The notes beneath the pieces were generated by a model, which was given only the letters and a program-made list of their open reading frames with translations, did not search any database and was not told where the DNA came from. 64,000 nt of DNA from Variovorax sp. J2L1-78 (GTDB lineage: Bacteria; Pseudomonadota; Gammaproteobacteria; Burkholderiales; Burkholderiaceae_C). The translations under genes and the position numbers were made by a program. Positions within the stretch are counted from its first letter, which is position 1; every line of letters starts with the position of its first letter. Location of the stretch: contig NZ_JASZYB010000001.1 of the NCBI RefSeq assembly GCF_030317205.1, positions 2,829,419 to 2,893,418 of the forward strand, in the 5' to 3' direction. Shown here one piece after another: positions 44,996 to 55,400 of the stretch.

Positions 44996-46056
44996 GCGTG
45001 CACCTCGTCGCCGTCGTCGGCGCCTTCCCACTTCTGGAGCAGGTCCAGCGGAATCGAACTCGCGACCTGCGAAAAGCGCTTGCCCACCATGCGCTCGGCC
45101 TGCTTCAGCAGCACGGCCACCGGACTGCTGGGTTCGTGATGTTCGAACCATTCGCGGGCATTTCGGATGCTTTCACGCACATCGTCGCGCGTGAAGGCCT
45201 GTCGGCGACTCAGCGCAGTGTGTTCGGTCGACGGCACCGGCAGCGGGGTTTCCATGATTTCCTGCGCCTTGGCGTTGTCGGCCACAGCGGGCCTGGCGGC
45301 TGGGTTCACGAACAGGTCGAGGACCCGGCTCAGCGGACTCAGCGCGGGCGCCTCGTCGCCGAGTTGCGCGCGAGCCCAGGCATCGATCGCATGCACATGG
45401 CCCGCCGCCACCTCCAGGCAGGCCAGCGGCGACAGTGGGCCTGGGGCCGCCGCACGCAAGGCTGCCAGTTGCTGCGTCACCGACTCCGGTGTGGCGGCCT
45501 CCGGCACCCTCGGCACAGCGAAGGCGCGCTCCACGTCGCGCACTGTCAGGCGCAGGGCGGTGCTCGTGGCCACGGCGATCTCGCACACGTCGGCGAGCAG
45601 GCCCTCGGGGTCGGCCAGGCCGGCCAGCGCATTGGCGCGCACGGCGGGTTCGGCTTCGCCGTCGATGATCAGCTGCGGGTGCACCGCGTCGGGCCAGGTC
45701 TCCAGCAACTCGCGCAGCATGCCCAGCACGTGTGCCAGCCCGGCCGCTTGGCCCAGGCGGGTGCGGGCGCGGCACCACCAGACCAGCAGGTTGATGTCCT
45801 TCGTGCGCAGCAGCAGCCGTTGGCAATCGCGCTCCACCTCGGCCCAGTTGGGAACCTCGGGGGTGCCGACGAAGTTGCCGTACTGGGCATCGGCCTGGGG
45901 CGTCATGCGCGACAGCAGCACGGCGTATTCATGGTCGTACTCCAGGCTGGGCCCGCAAGGCGCGAGCGCGCTCACCGGCTGAAGCCAGTCGATGACGGGG
46001 CGCCCCACGGGAGACGGCGATGGGTCGGATCGGGAGGGCAGATTGACGGAAGTCAT
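44992..46056 (-). CDS. tssA: Type VI secretion protein TssA
   Basis: A 354-residue ImpA-N family protein. The family start is IDWLQPVSALAPCGPSLEYD, followed by a helical domain with NWAEVERDCQRLLLRTKDIN. The C-terminal region (RDDVRESIRNAREWFEHHEP, then LLKQAERMVGKRFSQV) matches the short TssA class. TssA coordinates baseplate priming and sheath extension. The ATG at 46056 is chosen on homology, since no ribosome-binding site is visible. Confidence 0.92.
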   Translation of the reverse strand: MTSVNLPSRSDPSPSPVGRPVIDWLQPVSALAPCGPSLEYDHEYAVLLSRMTPQADAQYGNFVGTPEVPNWAEVERDCQRLLLRTKDINLLVWWCRARTRLGQAAGLAHVLGMLRELLETWPDAVHPQLIIDGEAEPAVRANALAGLADPEGLLADVCEIAVATSTALRLTVRDVERAFAVPRVPEAATPESVTQQLAALRAAAPGPLSPLACLEVAAGHVHAIDAWARAQLGDEAPALSPLSRVLDLFVNPAARPAVADNAKAQEIMETPLPVPSTEHTALSRRQAFTRDDVRESIRNAREWFEHHEPSSPVAVLLKQAERMVGKRFSQVASSIPLDLLQKWEGADDGDEVHA

Positions 46057-46087
46057 GGGGACGGGTCCAGAAAAGAGAGGCGAGGCG

Positions 46088-47230
46088 TCATGCGCCGTAG
46101 CCTGGGCGAAGGTATTGCTCGGGCTCGAACACCATGCCGACGGCATAGCCGTCCGATGGCGCGGCGCGCATCGCGCGCGACGTCACACCGAAGCCGGCCG
46201 CTTTCGATCCGCCCAGCCAGGTCGACCACCCGAGCTTCTCGGTGTCGCCCAGGCGAGCGGGGGGCGCGCTGTCGGCGCGCACCCGCAGCTCGACCTCCCA
46301 GACGAACTCGTAGCCGACGAAGCCGCGCACCCACTCCACCAGCAAGGGCAGGTCCTTGCCCTGCGGTGTGAAGCGCAGGTACTGGTCGAGCTGCAGCGGG
46401 CCGAGCACGAGCCTGAACTTGTTCTGCCGATCGGCCACGACCTCCCCCGCGATCGCGCCGACACCCATCACGCTGGAGGTGCGCGGCTGGCCCAGATGGG
46501 TCTGGTCTTCGTCGTCGATGCGGATCCAGTGCATGACGAACTCCTCCAACCGAACGGGCACCGCAAAGAAGCGCGCCAGTGTCTGCGCCAGGCCATCGGG
46601 GTTGCGTGCTTCACGGCTCAGGTGCGTGGAGGCCGCCATCCGCGCATGGGCCGGCAGCACCGACGCACGGATCTCCAGCGGGTCGTGCCCCGTCAGTTGC
46701 GCGATGTAGCGGCTGAACGTTTCGTCATCCGCGCGGTCGAGCCCCGCCGCGGCCTGGCTCTGCGACCACGCGCGGTACATGTGCGTGAGGTAGCGGTGAT
46801 GGAAGAGGTCGAGGAAGTCGGCGAGCGTGCTGTCGTTGTGGTTCTCGGTGCGGTCGCGCACCATCTCCGTGTAGTGCAGCGGCAAGGGGCCGTTGGGGCC
46901 GAGCAGGCCGAGGCCGTACAGGCGCACCACCGGCACCGCCGCGTTGTTGCCGACGCGCAGCGCGGGCGCGCCGGGCATGACCGGCGCATCGGCATCGCCG
47001 GGCAGCACGACCTCCGCGATCTCCCGCGGCGCGAAGATCAGCGCGGCCGTCTGCCCCAGCCGGAAAGGCTCCTGTTGCGGGCGGCTGGCCAGGCCGATGC
47101 GCGGCTGCGCCGCATGCACCGCCGCCAGCCGACGCATCAGCGACGTGAATCCGAATTTCCAGGGCGCCTCGCGCAGCCGCAGCAGCAAGTCCTGCAGGCC
47201 GAGTTCGATGGCGGTCGGATCGCGCCGCAT
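46088..47230 (-). CDS. tssG: Type VI secretion baseplate subunit TssG
   Basis: A 380-residue baseplate wedge protein. It has the family segments WKFGFTSLMRRLAA near the N-terminus, the NDSTLADFLDLFHHRYL motif and a C-terminal GPLQLDQYLRFTPQG. TssG forms the wedge with TssF and TssE. Its ATG shares a base with the tssF stop (TGATG), showing translational coupling. Confidence 0.94.
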   Translation of the reverse strand: MRRDPTAIELGLQDLLLRLREAPWKFGFTSLMRRLAAVHAAQPRIGLASRPQQEPFRLGQTAALIFAPREIAEVVLPGDADAPVMPGAPALRVGNNAAVPVVRLYGLGLLGPNGPLPLHYTEMVRDRTENHNDSTLADFLDLFHHRYLTHMYRAWSQSQAAAGLDRADDETFSRYIAQLTGHDPLEIRASVLPAHARMAASTHLSREARNPDGLAQTLARFFAVPVRLEEFVMHWIRIDDEDQTHLGQPRTSSVMGVGAIAGEVVADRQNKFRLVLGPLQLDQYLRFTPQGKDLPLLVEWVRGFVGYEFVWEVELRVRADSAPPARLGDTEKLGWSTWLGGSKAAGFGVTSRAMRAAPSDGYAVGMVFEPEQYLRPGYGA

Positions 47231-49110
47231 CAGACGATGCCCCGGCCGCCCATGCGCACCGGCCAGCGTGCGACGCTGCCGCGCTGCATCGACTCGAGCA
47301 CGGTCTGGGTGAAGACGTTGATGCTCACATGGCGCGACAGGTAGTGCTCCAGCACCAGGCCGAACAGGTAGGGGCTCGTGCCCGAGAAGCCCTCTTCGTC
47401 GACGCTCAGCGTGCATTGCACGCCGCGCCCGTAGATGAGCGGTCCGGCGCCCGGCAGGCGACGCGTCACCGGTTCGATGCGCGAGCCGACCAGGCTCTCG
47501 ATCTGGCGGCGCTGCACGTCGTTGTCGCTCGCGACGAACAGGCGAAGCATGTCGCGCAGCGCCTGCGCGCCCTCGCGATGCGGCATGTCGGCCAAGGGAA
47601 GGTGATTGAAGCCGAGCTGGCGGATCAGCCGCCATGCGACTTCGCGCTGGGCGAAAGGCGACTTGGGCGTGCTCGGTGCGCGGATCAGGCCCACTCCCGA
47701 GACGGGAATCGAATCGGCCACCGCCAGGTCCGACGTGCCGTCGCGCGGCACCAGGCAGGGCAGGTCGCGGTTGGTGAGCAGCGCCTTCACCGACAGATAG
47801 CGGATGCCCTCCGGATAGGGCGCCTCGTTCTGGTCCACCAGCGACAGGAACACCTCGGTGCCGACATAGGGCGTTCGCGTGCCGTACTTGCGCGAGGTGT
47901 CGGACGCCAGGCGCGGCTCGCGCCGCACGGAGAAGTAGCGGCCGTAGTTGCCTTCGTCCTCGTTGAGGGTCTGGTAGAGCGGGCGGAACGCCATCGCGGC
48001 CGTCGTCTTCGCCTGCTGGCCGACGATGTCGCGCACCGCGTACACCTCGAAATCGAGCGGTCGCGAACGATCGGGAATCAGATGGAATTCAGGCTGCGCC
48101 GAGTTCAGTTCGATGCGATCGGTGCGGCGCTCGAACAGGTTCACCACCGGGGTGCAGAACAGCGCGAACTGCCCCGCGTCGACCAGGCCGCCGAGCGTGC
48201 CAGGCGGCTTGGTCAGCAGCACCAGCACCTCGGCCTCGCGGCCCGCGACCCGCTTCAACCCGGCCGCCAGTTGCGTCAGCGTGAAGAAGTAGAAGCGCTC
48301 CGGGCACGCGAAGTATTCGTGCAGCAGGTTGTGCCCATGGAAGGTGTTCCATTCCAGCGGCAGCAGGCCCTGGCCGGGCTCCAGTCCCTCGTGCACGAGC
48401 GCACCCTCGGTCACCACGTGCGGCCGCTGCGTCAGTTGGCCGGGCTCGCCGGTGAAGGTCGCGATGGCCGAGGTATGCAGCAGTTCGAACAGGTGCGACG
48501 CGATCTGCTCGTTGCCGCGCAGGTAGATCGGCAGGCGGTCGAGGCCGTCGAGCTGGTCGAAGTGCCCCTCCCCCAGCATGCGCAGCCGAAGGCGCAAGGC
48601 GCCCGTGACCTGCACGTGCGGCGGCACGTAGCGTTCGAGCGCCGGGATGTCGGGGGGGGCACCGGTCAGCTTGGCGTCCACGATCTCGATCGGCCACAGG
48701 GTCACGTCCTGGCTCGAGCGGAACTCGCATGGTGTCTCCTCCCCCGCCGGCACCTTCGCGTGAAAGGCGGTGTCCCGCGGCACACGGAAGCCGCGGGTGA
48801 AGTCGCCTTCGCTGACGCTCGGGTGGAGCTGTGCGACCGCCATCGATGGTGTCGGACTCAGGTAGTTCGGGTAGAGCACTTCGAGCAGACGCTGGGTGAA
48901 GCGCGGGAACTCCGCGTCCAGCTTGATCTGCATGCGCGCCGACAGAAAACTGAAGGACTCGATCAGGCGCTCGACATACGGGTCGTCCACCTCGATGCCG
49001 TGCATGCCCAGGCGCCGGGCGACCTTGGGGTGCGAGGCGGCGAACTCGCCCGCCATCTCGCGCATGTAGACGAGCTCGCGGTTGTAGTAGTCGAGCAGAT
49101 GCGGATCCAT
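47230..49110 (-). CDS. tssF: Type VI secretion baseplate subunit TssF
   Basis: A 626-residue protein beginning DPHLLDYYNRELVYMREMAG, with GIEVDDPYVERLIESFSFL and RFTQRLLEVLYPNYLSPTPS, the signature N-terminus of TssF/VasA. The length is normal. It makes up the core of the baseplate wedge with TssG and TssE. It lies 11 bp downstream of tssE. Confidence 0.95.
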   Translation of the reverse strand: MDPHLLDYYNRELVYMREMAGEFAASHPKVARRLGMHGIEVDDPYVERLIESFSFLSARMQIKLDAEFPRFTQRLLEVLYPNYLSPTPSMAVAQLHPSVSEGDFTRGFRVPRDTAFHAKVPAGEETPCEFRSSQDVTLWPIEIVDAKLTGAPPDIPALERYVPPHVQVTGALRLRLRMLGEGHFDQLDGLDRLPIYLRGNEQIASHLFELLHTSAIATFTGEPGQLTQRPHVVTEGALVHEGLEPGQGLLPLEWNTFHGHNLLHEYFACPERFYFFTLTQLAAGLKRVAGREAEVLVLLTKPPGTLGGLVDAGQFALFCTPVVNLFERRTDRIELNSAQPEFHLIPDRSRPLDFEVYAVRDIVGQQAKTTAAMAFRPLYQTLNEDEGNYGRYFSVRREPRLASDTSRKYGTRTPYVGTEVFLSLVDQNEAPYPEGIRYLSVKALLTNRDLPCLVPRDGTSDLAVADSIPVSGVGLIRAPSTPKSPFAQREVAWRLIRQLGFNHLPLADMPHREGAQALRDMLRLFVASDNDVQRRQIESLVGSRIEPVTRRLPGAGPLIYGRGVQCTLSVDEEGFSGTSPYLFGLVLEHYLSRHVSINVFTQTVLESMQRGSVARWPVRMGGRGIV

Positions 49111-49121
49111 GGCGGCCTCGC

Positions 49122-49706
49122 TTATCGGACGGCACGGGTCGGCCCGTGCGAAGCGCGCGTCACGCTCATGCGGTTGGTTTCGAGGTCGACCGTGCTCTGC
49201 ACCGTGAGCTCCAGCGGATAGGGCTTGAGATTGATCATGGCGCGGATCTCGAAGAGCAGCACGTTGTACGCGTCGCTCGCGCCTTCCTTCATCAGCGGCA
49301 GCACCGTCACGGTCTCGGGCATCAGCCGCGGCTCGTAGTCCGCTATGGCGCGCCGGATGATGCGTTCGATGTCGTCCCAGCGCCGCTCGGAAAGATAGCT
49401 GCCCGCCAGCGGCCGCACCCCGAAGTTCACGGACGATGCGGCAGCTTCCGGGTACCGCGCCCGGTCGATCAGGTCTTCGGCGTTGGTGGTGTTCAGCAGG
49501 AACGACAGGTCGCGCTGGATGATGTCGCGCACTTGCGCGGCATTGACCGCGTAGTCGGCCGGCAGTTCGGTTTTCTGCGTCGGCCGGTCATCGCGCAGGC
49601 GGTCGAACAGCGTCGGCAGCAGCTGGGCATTCGCGCGCGCAGCGCTCGTGTTCGGCGGGCGAGGCGACCGGATGCCGGGATGCATCGACCGGTCAAGCTG
49701 CTTCAT
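49122..49706 (-). CDS. tssE: Type VI secretion baseplate subunit TssE (gp25-like)
   Basis: A 194-residue lysozyme-like gp25 homologue. It has LLPTLFDRLRDD near the N-terminus, QVRDIIQRDLSFLLNTTN and SYLSERRWDDIERIIRRAI, and a C-terminal beta segment FEIRAMINLKPYPLELTVQS. The ATG at 49706 lies inside the end of tagJ (14-nt overlap). A TTG at 49721 is a less likely start. The N-terminus is somewhat longer than in enteric TssE. Confidence 0.92.
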   Translation of the reverse strand: MKQLDRSMHPGIRSPRPPNTSAARANAQLLPTLFDRLRDDRPTQKTELPADYAVNAAQVRDIIQRDLSFLLNTTNAEDLIDRARYPEAAASSVNFGVRPLAGSYLSERRWDDIERIIRRAIADYEPRLMPETVTVLPLMKEGASDAYNVLLFEIRAMINLKPYPLELTVQSTVDLETNRMSVTRASHGPTRAVR

Positions 49707-50565
49707 CGCGGGCGGACTCAAATTCGCAATGGCGGAGATCGAGCAGCGGCATGTCGCCCGCGTCCGTCATCCACATCTTCTGCCCCCGCGCGTGCACGCC
49801 CGTGCGGCCGTGCTCGCTCCAGACCGTTTCGCGCGCCATGCGCAGGGCGTCGCGGTCGGTGGCCTGCACCGGGTAGCGCATCGGCATGTAGCCCTTGAGC
49901 ATCGAGCCGTCGCGCAATTCGAGATCGACCTGCGCCCAGACCAAGTCCAGCAGGCCCTGGGGGCCGGCCTTGGTCACCGACGCCAGATCGGCAAAGGCAA
50001 CCCATCGGTAGGCGCCCACGAGGATCACCTCGCAGATCGGGCCAAGCCGGGTGTCGGAATCGGCGATCCAGGCGAAGCGCTGCTGCAGGTTGCAGCTTCC
50101 GGCGCTGTCGGGCGCCGCGACCAAGGCCCCTTCGCGCGCAAGGTCGGCCGCTTCGATCGCGTCCTCATTCGCCGTGGCGGTGAGCCGCAGCGCCTCGGCC
50201 ATCCCGGCCATCCAGGCCGGAGCCGGCATGTCGGCCGCGGCGGCCACCGTCGCGGGTTGCGCGGTGCCGGCAAAGACCGCCTCCCGCTGACGCTCAGCCC
50301 GGATCAGGCCGCGCATCACGTGCGCCGTGCTGTCGAAGTCCTTCGACAAGCTGGCCCAGGTCTGCAACTGCTTGAGCGCGCGCTCCCACTGACCCAGAAC
50401 GCACAGCAGTTCGAACAACAGCCAGCGGGACTGGGGGGCCTGCGGTCTGGCACGCACGTCGGCTTCGGCATGGCCGAGCGATTCGAGCAGGGGCCTGGCA
50501 TGCGACCAACTGCGGAAGGATTCAGACGCGGCGAGGTTAACGGGCGGGGGCATGGGGAGACTCAT
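49693..50565 (-). CDS. tagJ: T6SS accessory protein TagJ (ImpE)
   Basis: A 290-residue ImpE-family protein. The N-terminal TPR-like helical region includes RWLLFELLCVLGQWERALKQ, and the C-terminal domain includes LGPICEVILVGAYRWVAFAD and DLELRDGSMLKGYMPMRYPV. In Pseudomonas H1-T6SS, TagJ binds ClpV and the sheath. It overlaps the upstream FHA gene by 4 nt (ATGA) and the downstream tssE by 14 nt. Confidence 0.9.
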   Translation of the reverse strand: MSLPMPPPVNLAASESFRSWSHARPLLESLGHAEADVRARPQAPQSRWLLFELLCVLGQWERALKQLQTWASLSKDFDSTAHVMRGLIRAERQREAVFAGTAQPATVAAAADMPAPAWMAGMAEALRLTATANEDAIEAADLAREGALVAAPDSAGSCNLQQRFAWIADSDTRLGPICEVILVGAYRWVAFADLASVTKAGPQGLLDLVWAQVDLELRDGSMLKGYMPMRYPVQATDRDALRMARETVWSEHGRTGVHARGQKMWMTDAGDMPLLDLRHCEFESARDEAA

Positions 50566-51710
50566 GGATGGGGTGGGTTCGTGTCGTTGCTCGGAAAGCG
50601 CAGCGGTCGGGAAGCCTCCGGCTCCTCGGGTCGCGCGGCCCCGAGTTGCAGGTGGCTGTCGGGCGACAGGTGGTGGTGCTCCTGGCGCGTCAGGCTGGGC
50701 ATCGCCGTGACGGCCTTGCGCGCGAGTTCCGGTGCGAACAGGTGCAGGATGTCTTCGTCGTCGCGAACATCGAGCAGGGTCGGTCGGCCCAGCGGATCGA
50801 AGTCCTCGATCACCTGGTCGATGGACTCGCGCGGCTCGAGGATGTCGCGCACCATCGGGTAGGGCTCGCCTTGCCGGACGAGATCGTCGAACGACGGCGC
50901 GAGCGCACCGCCCGTTGCCAGCAGGCCTTCCCAATCGGTACGACCCGCCAACTGCGTGGGGTCGCGCGCCACGCGCACGAACTCCTCGTGCAGTCCGGCG
51001 AACAGGGCGTCCTCGCGCATGGCGGTCGACGGTTGGCCAGCCAGGAGCGGTGCGCCGTCCGCGGGCGCACCGTCCTCCCTGGGTGGCGGCGCGCGCCGGT
51101 CACGGCGTCGTTGGGGCGCCGGGTCTTCCCCCAGCAGTTCGGCCAAGGGGTTGGCGGCCGGCAGGGCCTCGGCGCCGTCGATGTCCAGCACGCCGAAGGG
51201 ATCATCACTCGCGGCGGATGCGCGCTGCGCGCCGGTTTCCTGTGCTGGAAAGGCCAGGTCTCGCAGGTCGAATTCGACGGCATCGGCGATGGCGCTCGGC
51301 GGAGTTTTCGGCGCGGCCTGATGCACGACCGACGGCCCTGCCACACGGCGCGTCGGCGCGGCCGACATCGCATCATCCAGGGCCGGCTCCACCAGAAAGC
51401 GCAACAACGCCAGTTCCAGCATGTCGCCCGCGGCGAGGGCCACGGATGTCGAAGCCCGGACCCGAATGCCGTTCAGGGTGCAGACCAGCGTGGGGCTCTC
51501 GTTGGCCAGCTGCCACGCATCGCCGTTCGGGACGATGCGACAGCGATTCGCCGAACGCCATTGCGTGTCGTTGAGTCGCTCGCCGCCCAGTTCCAGCGCA
51601 TCGGCCAGACCGCGGCCCTGCGGCGGCACCGGCAGGGCGAGGTCGACCGCGTCCCCGTGGCTGCGTACCAAGCGCAGGCGAATCGGCGTCGGCATCGCAC
51701 TCGCGCTCAT
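50562..51710 (-). CDS. FHA-like T6SS-associated protein (TagK-like)
   Basis: A 382-residue protein. The N-terminal about 115 residues resemble a forkhead-associated domain (RIVPNGDAWQLANESPTLVC, TLNGIRVRASTSVALAAGD). A disordered Pro/Ala/Arg linker follows, and a C-terminal helical segment ends ILHLFAPELAR, which is what I recall of TagK proteins in Burkholderiales. FHA proteins in T6SS take part in threonine-phosphorylation control, but no PpkA/PppA genes are seen here. It lies between tagF and tagJ, with 4-nt overlaps on both sides. Confidence 0.75.
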   Translation of the reverse strand: MSASAMPTPIRLRLVRSHGDAVDLALPVPPQGRGLADALELGGERLNDTQWRSANRCRIVPNGDAWQLANESPTLVCTLNGIRVRASTSVALAAGDMLELALLRFLVEPALDDAMSAAPTRRVAGPSVVHQAAPKTPPSAIADAVEFDLRDLAFPAQETGAQRASAASDDPFGVLDIDGAEALPAANPLAELLGEDPAPQRRRDRRAPPPREDGAPADGAPLLAGQPSTAMREDALFAGLHEEFVRVARDPTQLAGRTDWEGLLATGGALAPSFDDLVRQGEPYPMVRDILEPRESIDQVIEDFDPLGRPTLLDVRDDEDILHLFAPELARKAVTAMPSLTRQEHHHLSPDSHLQLGAARPEEPEASRPLRFPSNDTNPPHP

Positions 51711-52447
51711 GTCGGCCTCCCCCACAAGCCGGACAGCCGGCTGGCCGCGTTGACGAAACCGCCCGAGGCATCTTGCTGCCAGAAGGCACTGTCGGGCCGG
51801 GGCTTGAACAGGCGCTGCGGCCAATCGGCCCAGGGCAGAAAGCGCACGCCATTCAGCCGCAGCGCAGGGTCGGCGGGGTGCACAGGGCCGGCCAGTTGCG
51901 CGAGCACCTGGTTGGCCCGGGTGTGCCGTTGCATGATGTGGGCGGGCGCCTGCGGGCGGGGACGCCACACGTCGCGCCAGTTGGGCGCATGCAGCCGCCA
52001 GAGCGCCTGCACGGTTCGCTCGAGGGCCGCCATGTCGGCCACACGCGTCGCACCGGTGTGGCGTTCGACGCCACGCGCCAGCCAGAACAGCCAGTCGCCG
52101 GGCCACGCGGCATCGTGTTCGAAATGCCGCTCGACCCAGCGTGGGTGCGCGGACTGGTACACCAGCAGCGCATGGCGCCGCCCCACCTTGTCGCACGAGG
52201 GTGCGATCACGCCCACCACGAAGCGGCGCGGCGCGAAGGCCAGGGTGCCCGGCGCCAGCACGAAGGCCGCGGGCAGAACGGCGGCATCGGACGCCCCCGA
52301 CCGGTCGCCCTGCTGGGCCAGCCAGGGCTGCCAGCCCTCGCTCTCGCCTGGCCGCATGCCGCTGCGCACGAAGTCGGCGTACGCGGGCAACTTGCCCCAG
52401 ATGGCGGGTGGCGTGATCAGGCGGGAAGCGATCAGGGCCTGGTGCAT
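51707..52447 (-). CDS. tagF: T6SS-associated protein TagF (ImpM)
   Basis: A 246-residue ImpM-family protein. It has the family motif AIWGKLPAYADFVRSGM near the N-terminus, VVGVIAPSCDKVGRRHALLV and GDWLFWLARGVER. TagF is a post-translational repressor of T6SS firing in Pseudomonas and Agrobacterium. GGAGG precedes the ATG at 52447. It lies directly downstream of tssM. Confidence 0.92.
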   Translation of the reverse strand: MHQALIASRLITPPAIWGKLPAYADFVRSGMRPGESEGWQPWLAQQGDRSGASDAAVLPAAFVLAPGTLAFAPRRFVVGVIAPSCDKVGRRHALLVYQSAHPRWVERHFEHDAAWPGDWLFWLARGVERHTGATRVADMAALERTVQALWRLHAPNWRDVWRPRPQAPAHIMQRHTRANQVLAQLAGPVHPADPALRLNGVRFLPWADWPQRLFKPRPDSAFWQQDASGGFVNAASRLSGLWGRPT

Positions 52448-52460
52448 CGCGCCCTCCGCC

Positions 52461-55400
52461 TCATGCGGCCCGCCCCGGGCAGCGGAAGCCCTTGAGCAAG
52501 TCACTGTTCAAGGGATTGGGCTGCGACCCGGCGCTGAGGTCGAGCAGCGCCTTGCGTCCGTCGAAGCTGAATTCCACGCTCGCGCGGCCCGGCGTCGCGC
52601 CTACGACGATACGGCCTTTGTCGAGCAGCCGGAACAGGGCCCAGGGGCCGCTCGTCGAGACCGTCGACGTGGCGCCCGAGATCCTCGGGTTGGCCACCAA
52701 CTCTGCCATCGATCCGCCACGCGGCCCCGGCCAGTTGACGGTGAAGGACTGCACCGGCCCATGGATGTAGCGCTGGCCCTGGCCGTCGATGTCCATCACC
52801 AGGTCGGTGATGGTGGGGTCGAGGTCCAGCACCTTCATGTCCATCTTCCAGGCGAGCTTGCGGCCGCCCGCGTCCCGGAAAAACAGATCGCGGATCTGCT
52901 GGGCGCGGTAGAAGGCCTCGAGGTTCGGCCCGCTCTGCGCCAGCAGCTTGAGCAGTTCGCCCAGGAGTGTCGGGCCCGTTGCCACCGGCGCTGGCGGCGT
53001 GCCCGCAGCGATGTTCTCGGCACCCACCATCGCACTGGCCGTGTCGGGGTTCTTGTAGCGCCAGGGCCGCACGCTCGTGTCGACGAAAGGCAGCAGGTAC
53101 TTGGTGAAGAACTCGTCCGCCGCACCGCCCACCGCGAAGACCTGCGTGAAGTCCTCGACCGAGGCATCCTGGGTCACCGCCGCCAGCGGGTAGCGGCCTT
53201 CGACGCCACGCTTGCACGGCTCGCTGACCTGCATGGCCATCAGCCCCATGATCCGGTCGAGCTGCAACTGCGCCTGCTTGCGCAGGATGTCCTGCGAGCC
53301 CTGCACGACCTTGTCGCCGCCGCTGGTGGCCAGGGCGGTCAGCACCTCCCGAAAGGGCGCCGGCAACTTGCCGGCCTCCATCTTCAAACGCGCGCCCACC
53401 TCGGCGCCGCCGGGCGGCAGGCTGCCCGCAGTGAGCGCGGTGTCGGCCACCACGAGCAGCGTGTAGAACTCGTTGACCAGGCCGGAGATGGCTTCGAGCC
53501 CGGGCTTGGCGGTGAGCGCGCCCGCGCCCGATGTGAGTGCCATGTCGGGCTGGCCGGTGACCACCTCGCGCAACGCGGCGAAGCGGTCGTCGACGAGTTG
53601 CTTCTCGAGCCGCTCTTCGCGCCGGATGCCCAGGGTCTTGCCGATGTCGCGCGTCTGCTTGTTGAGTTCGTCCGTGGCCTTGTCGAAGAAGCTCTTGTCC
53701 TCCGGCGCTCGGCTGGCGAGCGGACGGGAGAGCGTGGTCTCGCGTGCGGCCGCACGGGCCAGCCGTGCGAGCGGCGAATCGGGGGCCGCGAACTGGCGCA
53801 GCACGCTCAGGTCGAAACCCAGGCTGGTGCCGGTGGTGTCGCCGCCGCCGACCGTGCGGATCGACTCCAGAAAGCGCTCCCAGTGCTGCGCATATTCGCC
53901 GAGGTACTGGCGGCGGATGTCGTCGAGCAAGGGGTTGTCCTGCAGCCGGGCGACGTCATCCAGCGTTTTTTTGGGATCGAGCGCGAAGGCCGGCGTCACA
54001 GCGCCGCGCCCCATGACCCAGGCGTCGTCCTCCAGCGCATGCGCGACGAACTCGGGCAGGCGCTTGTTGAAAAGGTCGTGGTAGCCGTCGTAGGTGAACA
54101 GCCCGGGCACGCCCTTCTCGAGCGGCAAGCCGCCCTGGCGCGAGAACACCGTACCGACCTGCGGGCCGACGGCACGCACCAACGTGAATTCCTGCGGCGC
54201 GTCGGTCGCCATCGCCGTCTTGGCGCGCTCGTACACCCGCTGCGTCGAGGTGTTGCCGTTCAGGAAGCTCTGGACCTCACGCACCAGCGCCTCGTTCGGC
54301 AGCGAGGCAGCCTGCACCGGCCGCGCACCGGAGAAGAGCCGTTCCACATGCCCCACCATGGAGGCACGCCCACCGAAGACCGCGGCACTGTCCGCGCGCT
54401 CCCAGTCCTTCAGCACCCAGTTTCGGACGTCGCGCGCGCCGCCATCCTGCATGTAGCGCGCCTTGTCGTGCAGCAGCTTGTACACGCGCAGGGTTTCGTA
54501 GGCCGTCTTGGCATCGCCGTCCTTCACGCTCGTCGCCAGCACGGCCTCCATGCGCTGGAGGATGGGCGGCAGCAGCATGTGGTCCTGCAATTGCGCGTAG
54601 GTCTCGGCGGCGGCGTCGAGGACCGGCGGCACCGTGTACAGGCCGTACAGATAACTCGCCGGCGGGTTGTCGACATCCAGCCCTGCATAGCCCGGCAACT
54701 CGCGCGCAGCGTTGAGCACGTCGGGGACGCCCGTCGGCTTGAAGTTGGCGAAGAGCCCGCGCACCTGCTCCGTCAGGACCTGCGCGCGCGCGCCCACCGT
54801 GTCGAGGTACCGACGGTTGTTGCCGAAGCTCAGCGCCAGCGCGCCGGCGAGCCAGAGGAAGATCACGACGGCCAGCGCATGGCCCAGCAAGCGCAGGACG
54901 CGGAACCGGACCTCCCAGCCCAGGTTGGGTCGCACCAGATGCGCCTCGGGCACGATCACCTTGGTCAGCACGTCCTGCAGGAAGAAGCCCTGGTGTGCGG
55001 TCGGTATCTTGGTGTCGGCTCGCCCGCGCTCGCCAGCCTCCTGGCCACCGGACCGCTCGTTGCGCAGCGAAGAAAGGCTGCCCCGGAGGCGCTCCAGCAG
55101 CGTGTCGGGATTAGCCGCCATCTCGGCGTCGGCCTGTGCACCGCTGGTGAAGTACACGCCGCGCAGCGTGTGGTGCAGTTGCGTGCTGTCGAAACGGGAG
55201 TCGAGAAAGATCTCGTCGATCATCTGTGCCAGCGGCACCGAGAGCCCCGCCAGCTCCTGCGGCAGCGCGAAGAGCCGACGGCGGCGATCCACGTCGAACT
55301 CCTCGCTCAGGCGGGAGCGCAGGCCGGCGGCGAGACGGTCCTTGAGCAGGGTCAGTTCCTCGCCGACCTGCTCGCGCAGTGCCTGGCGATTGCCCGCGAT

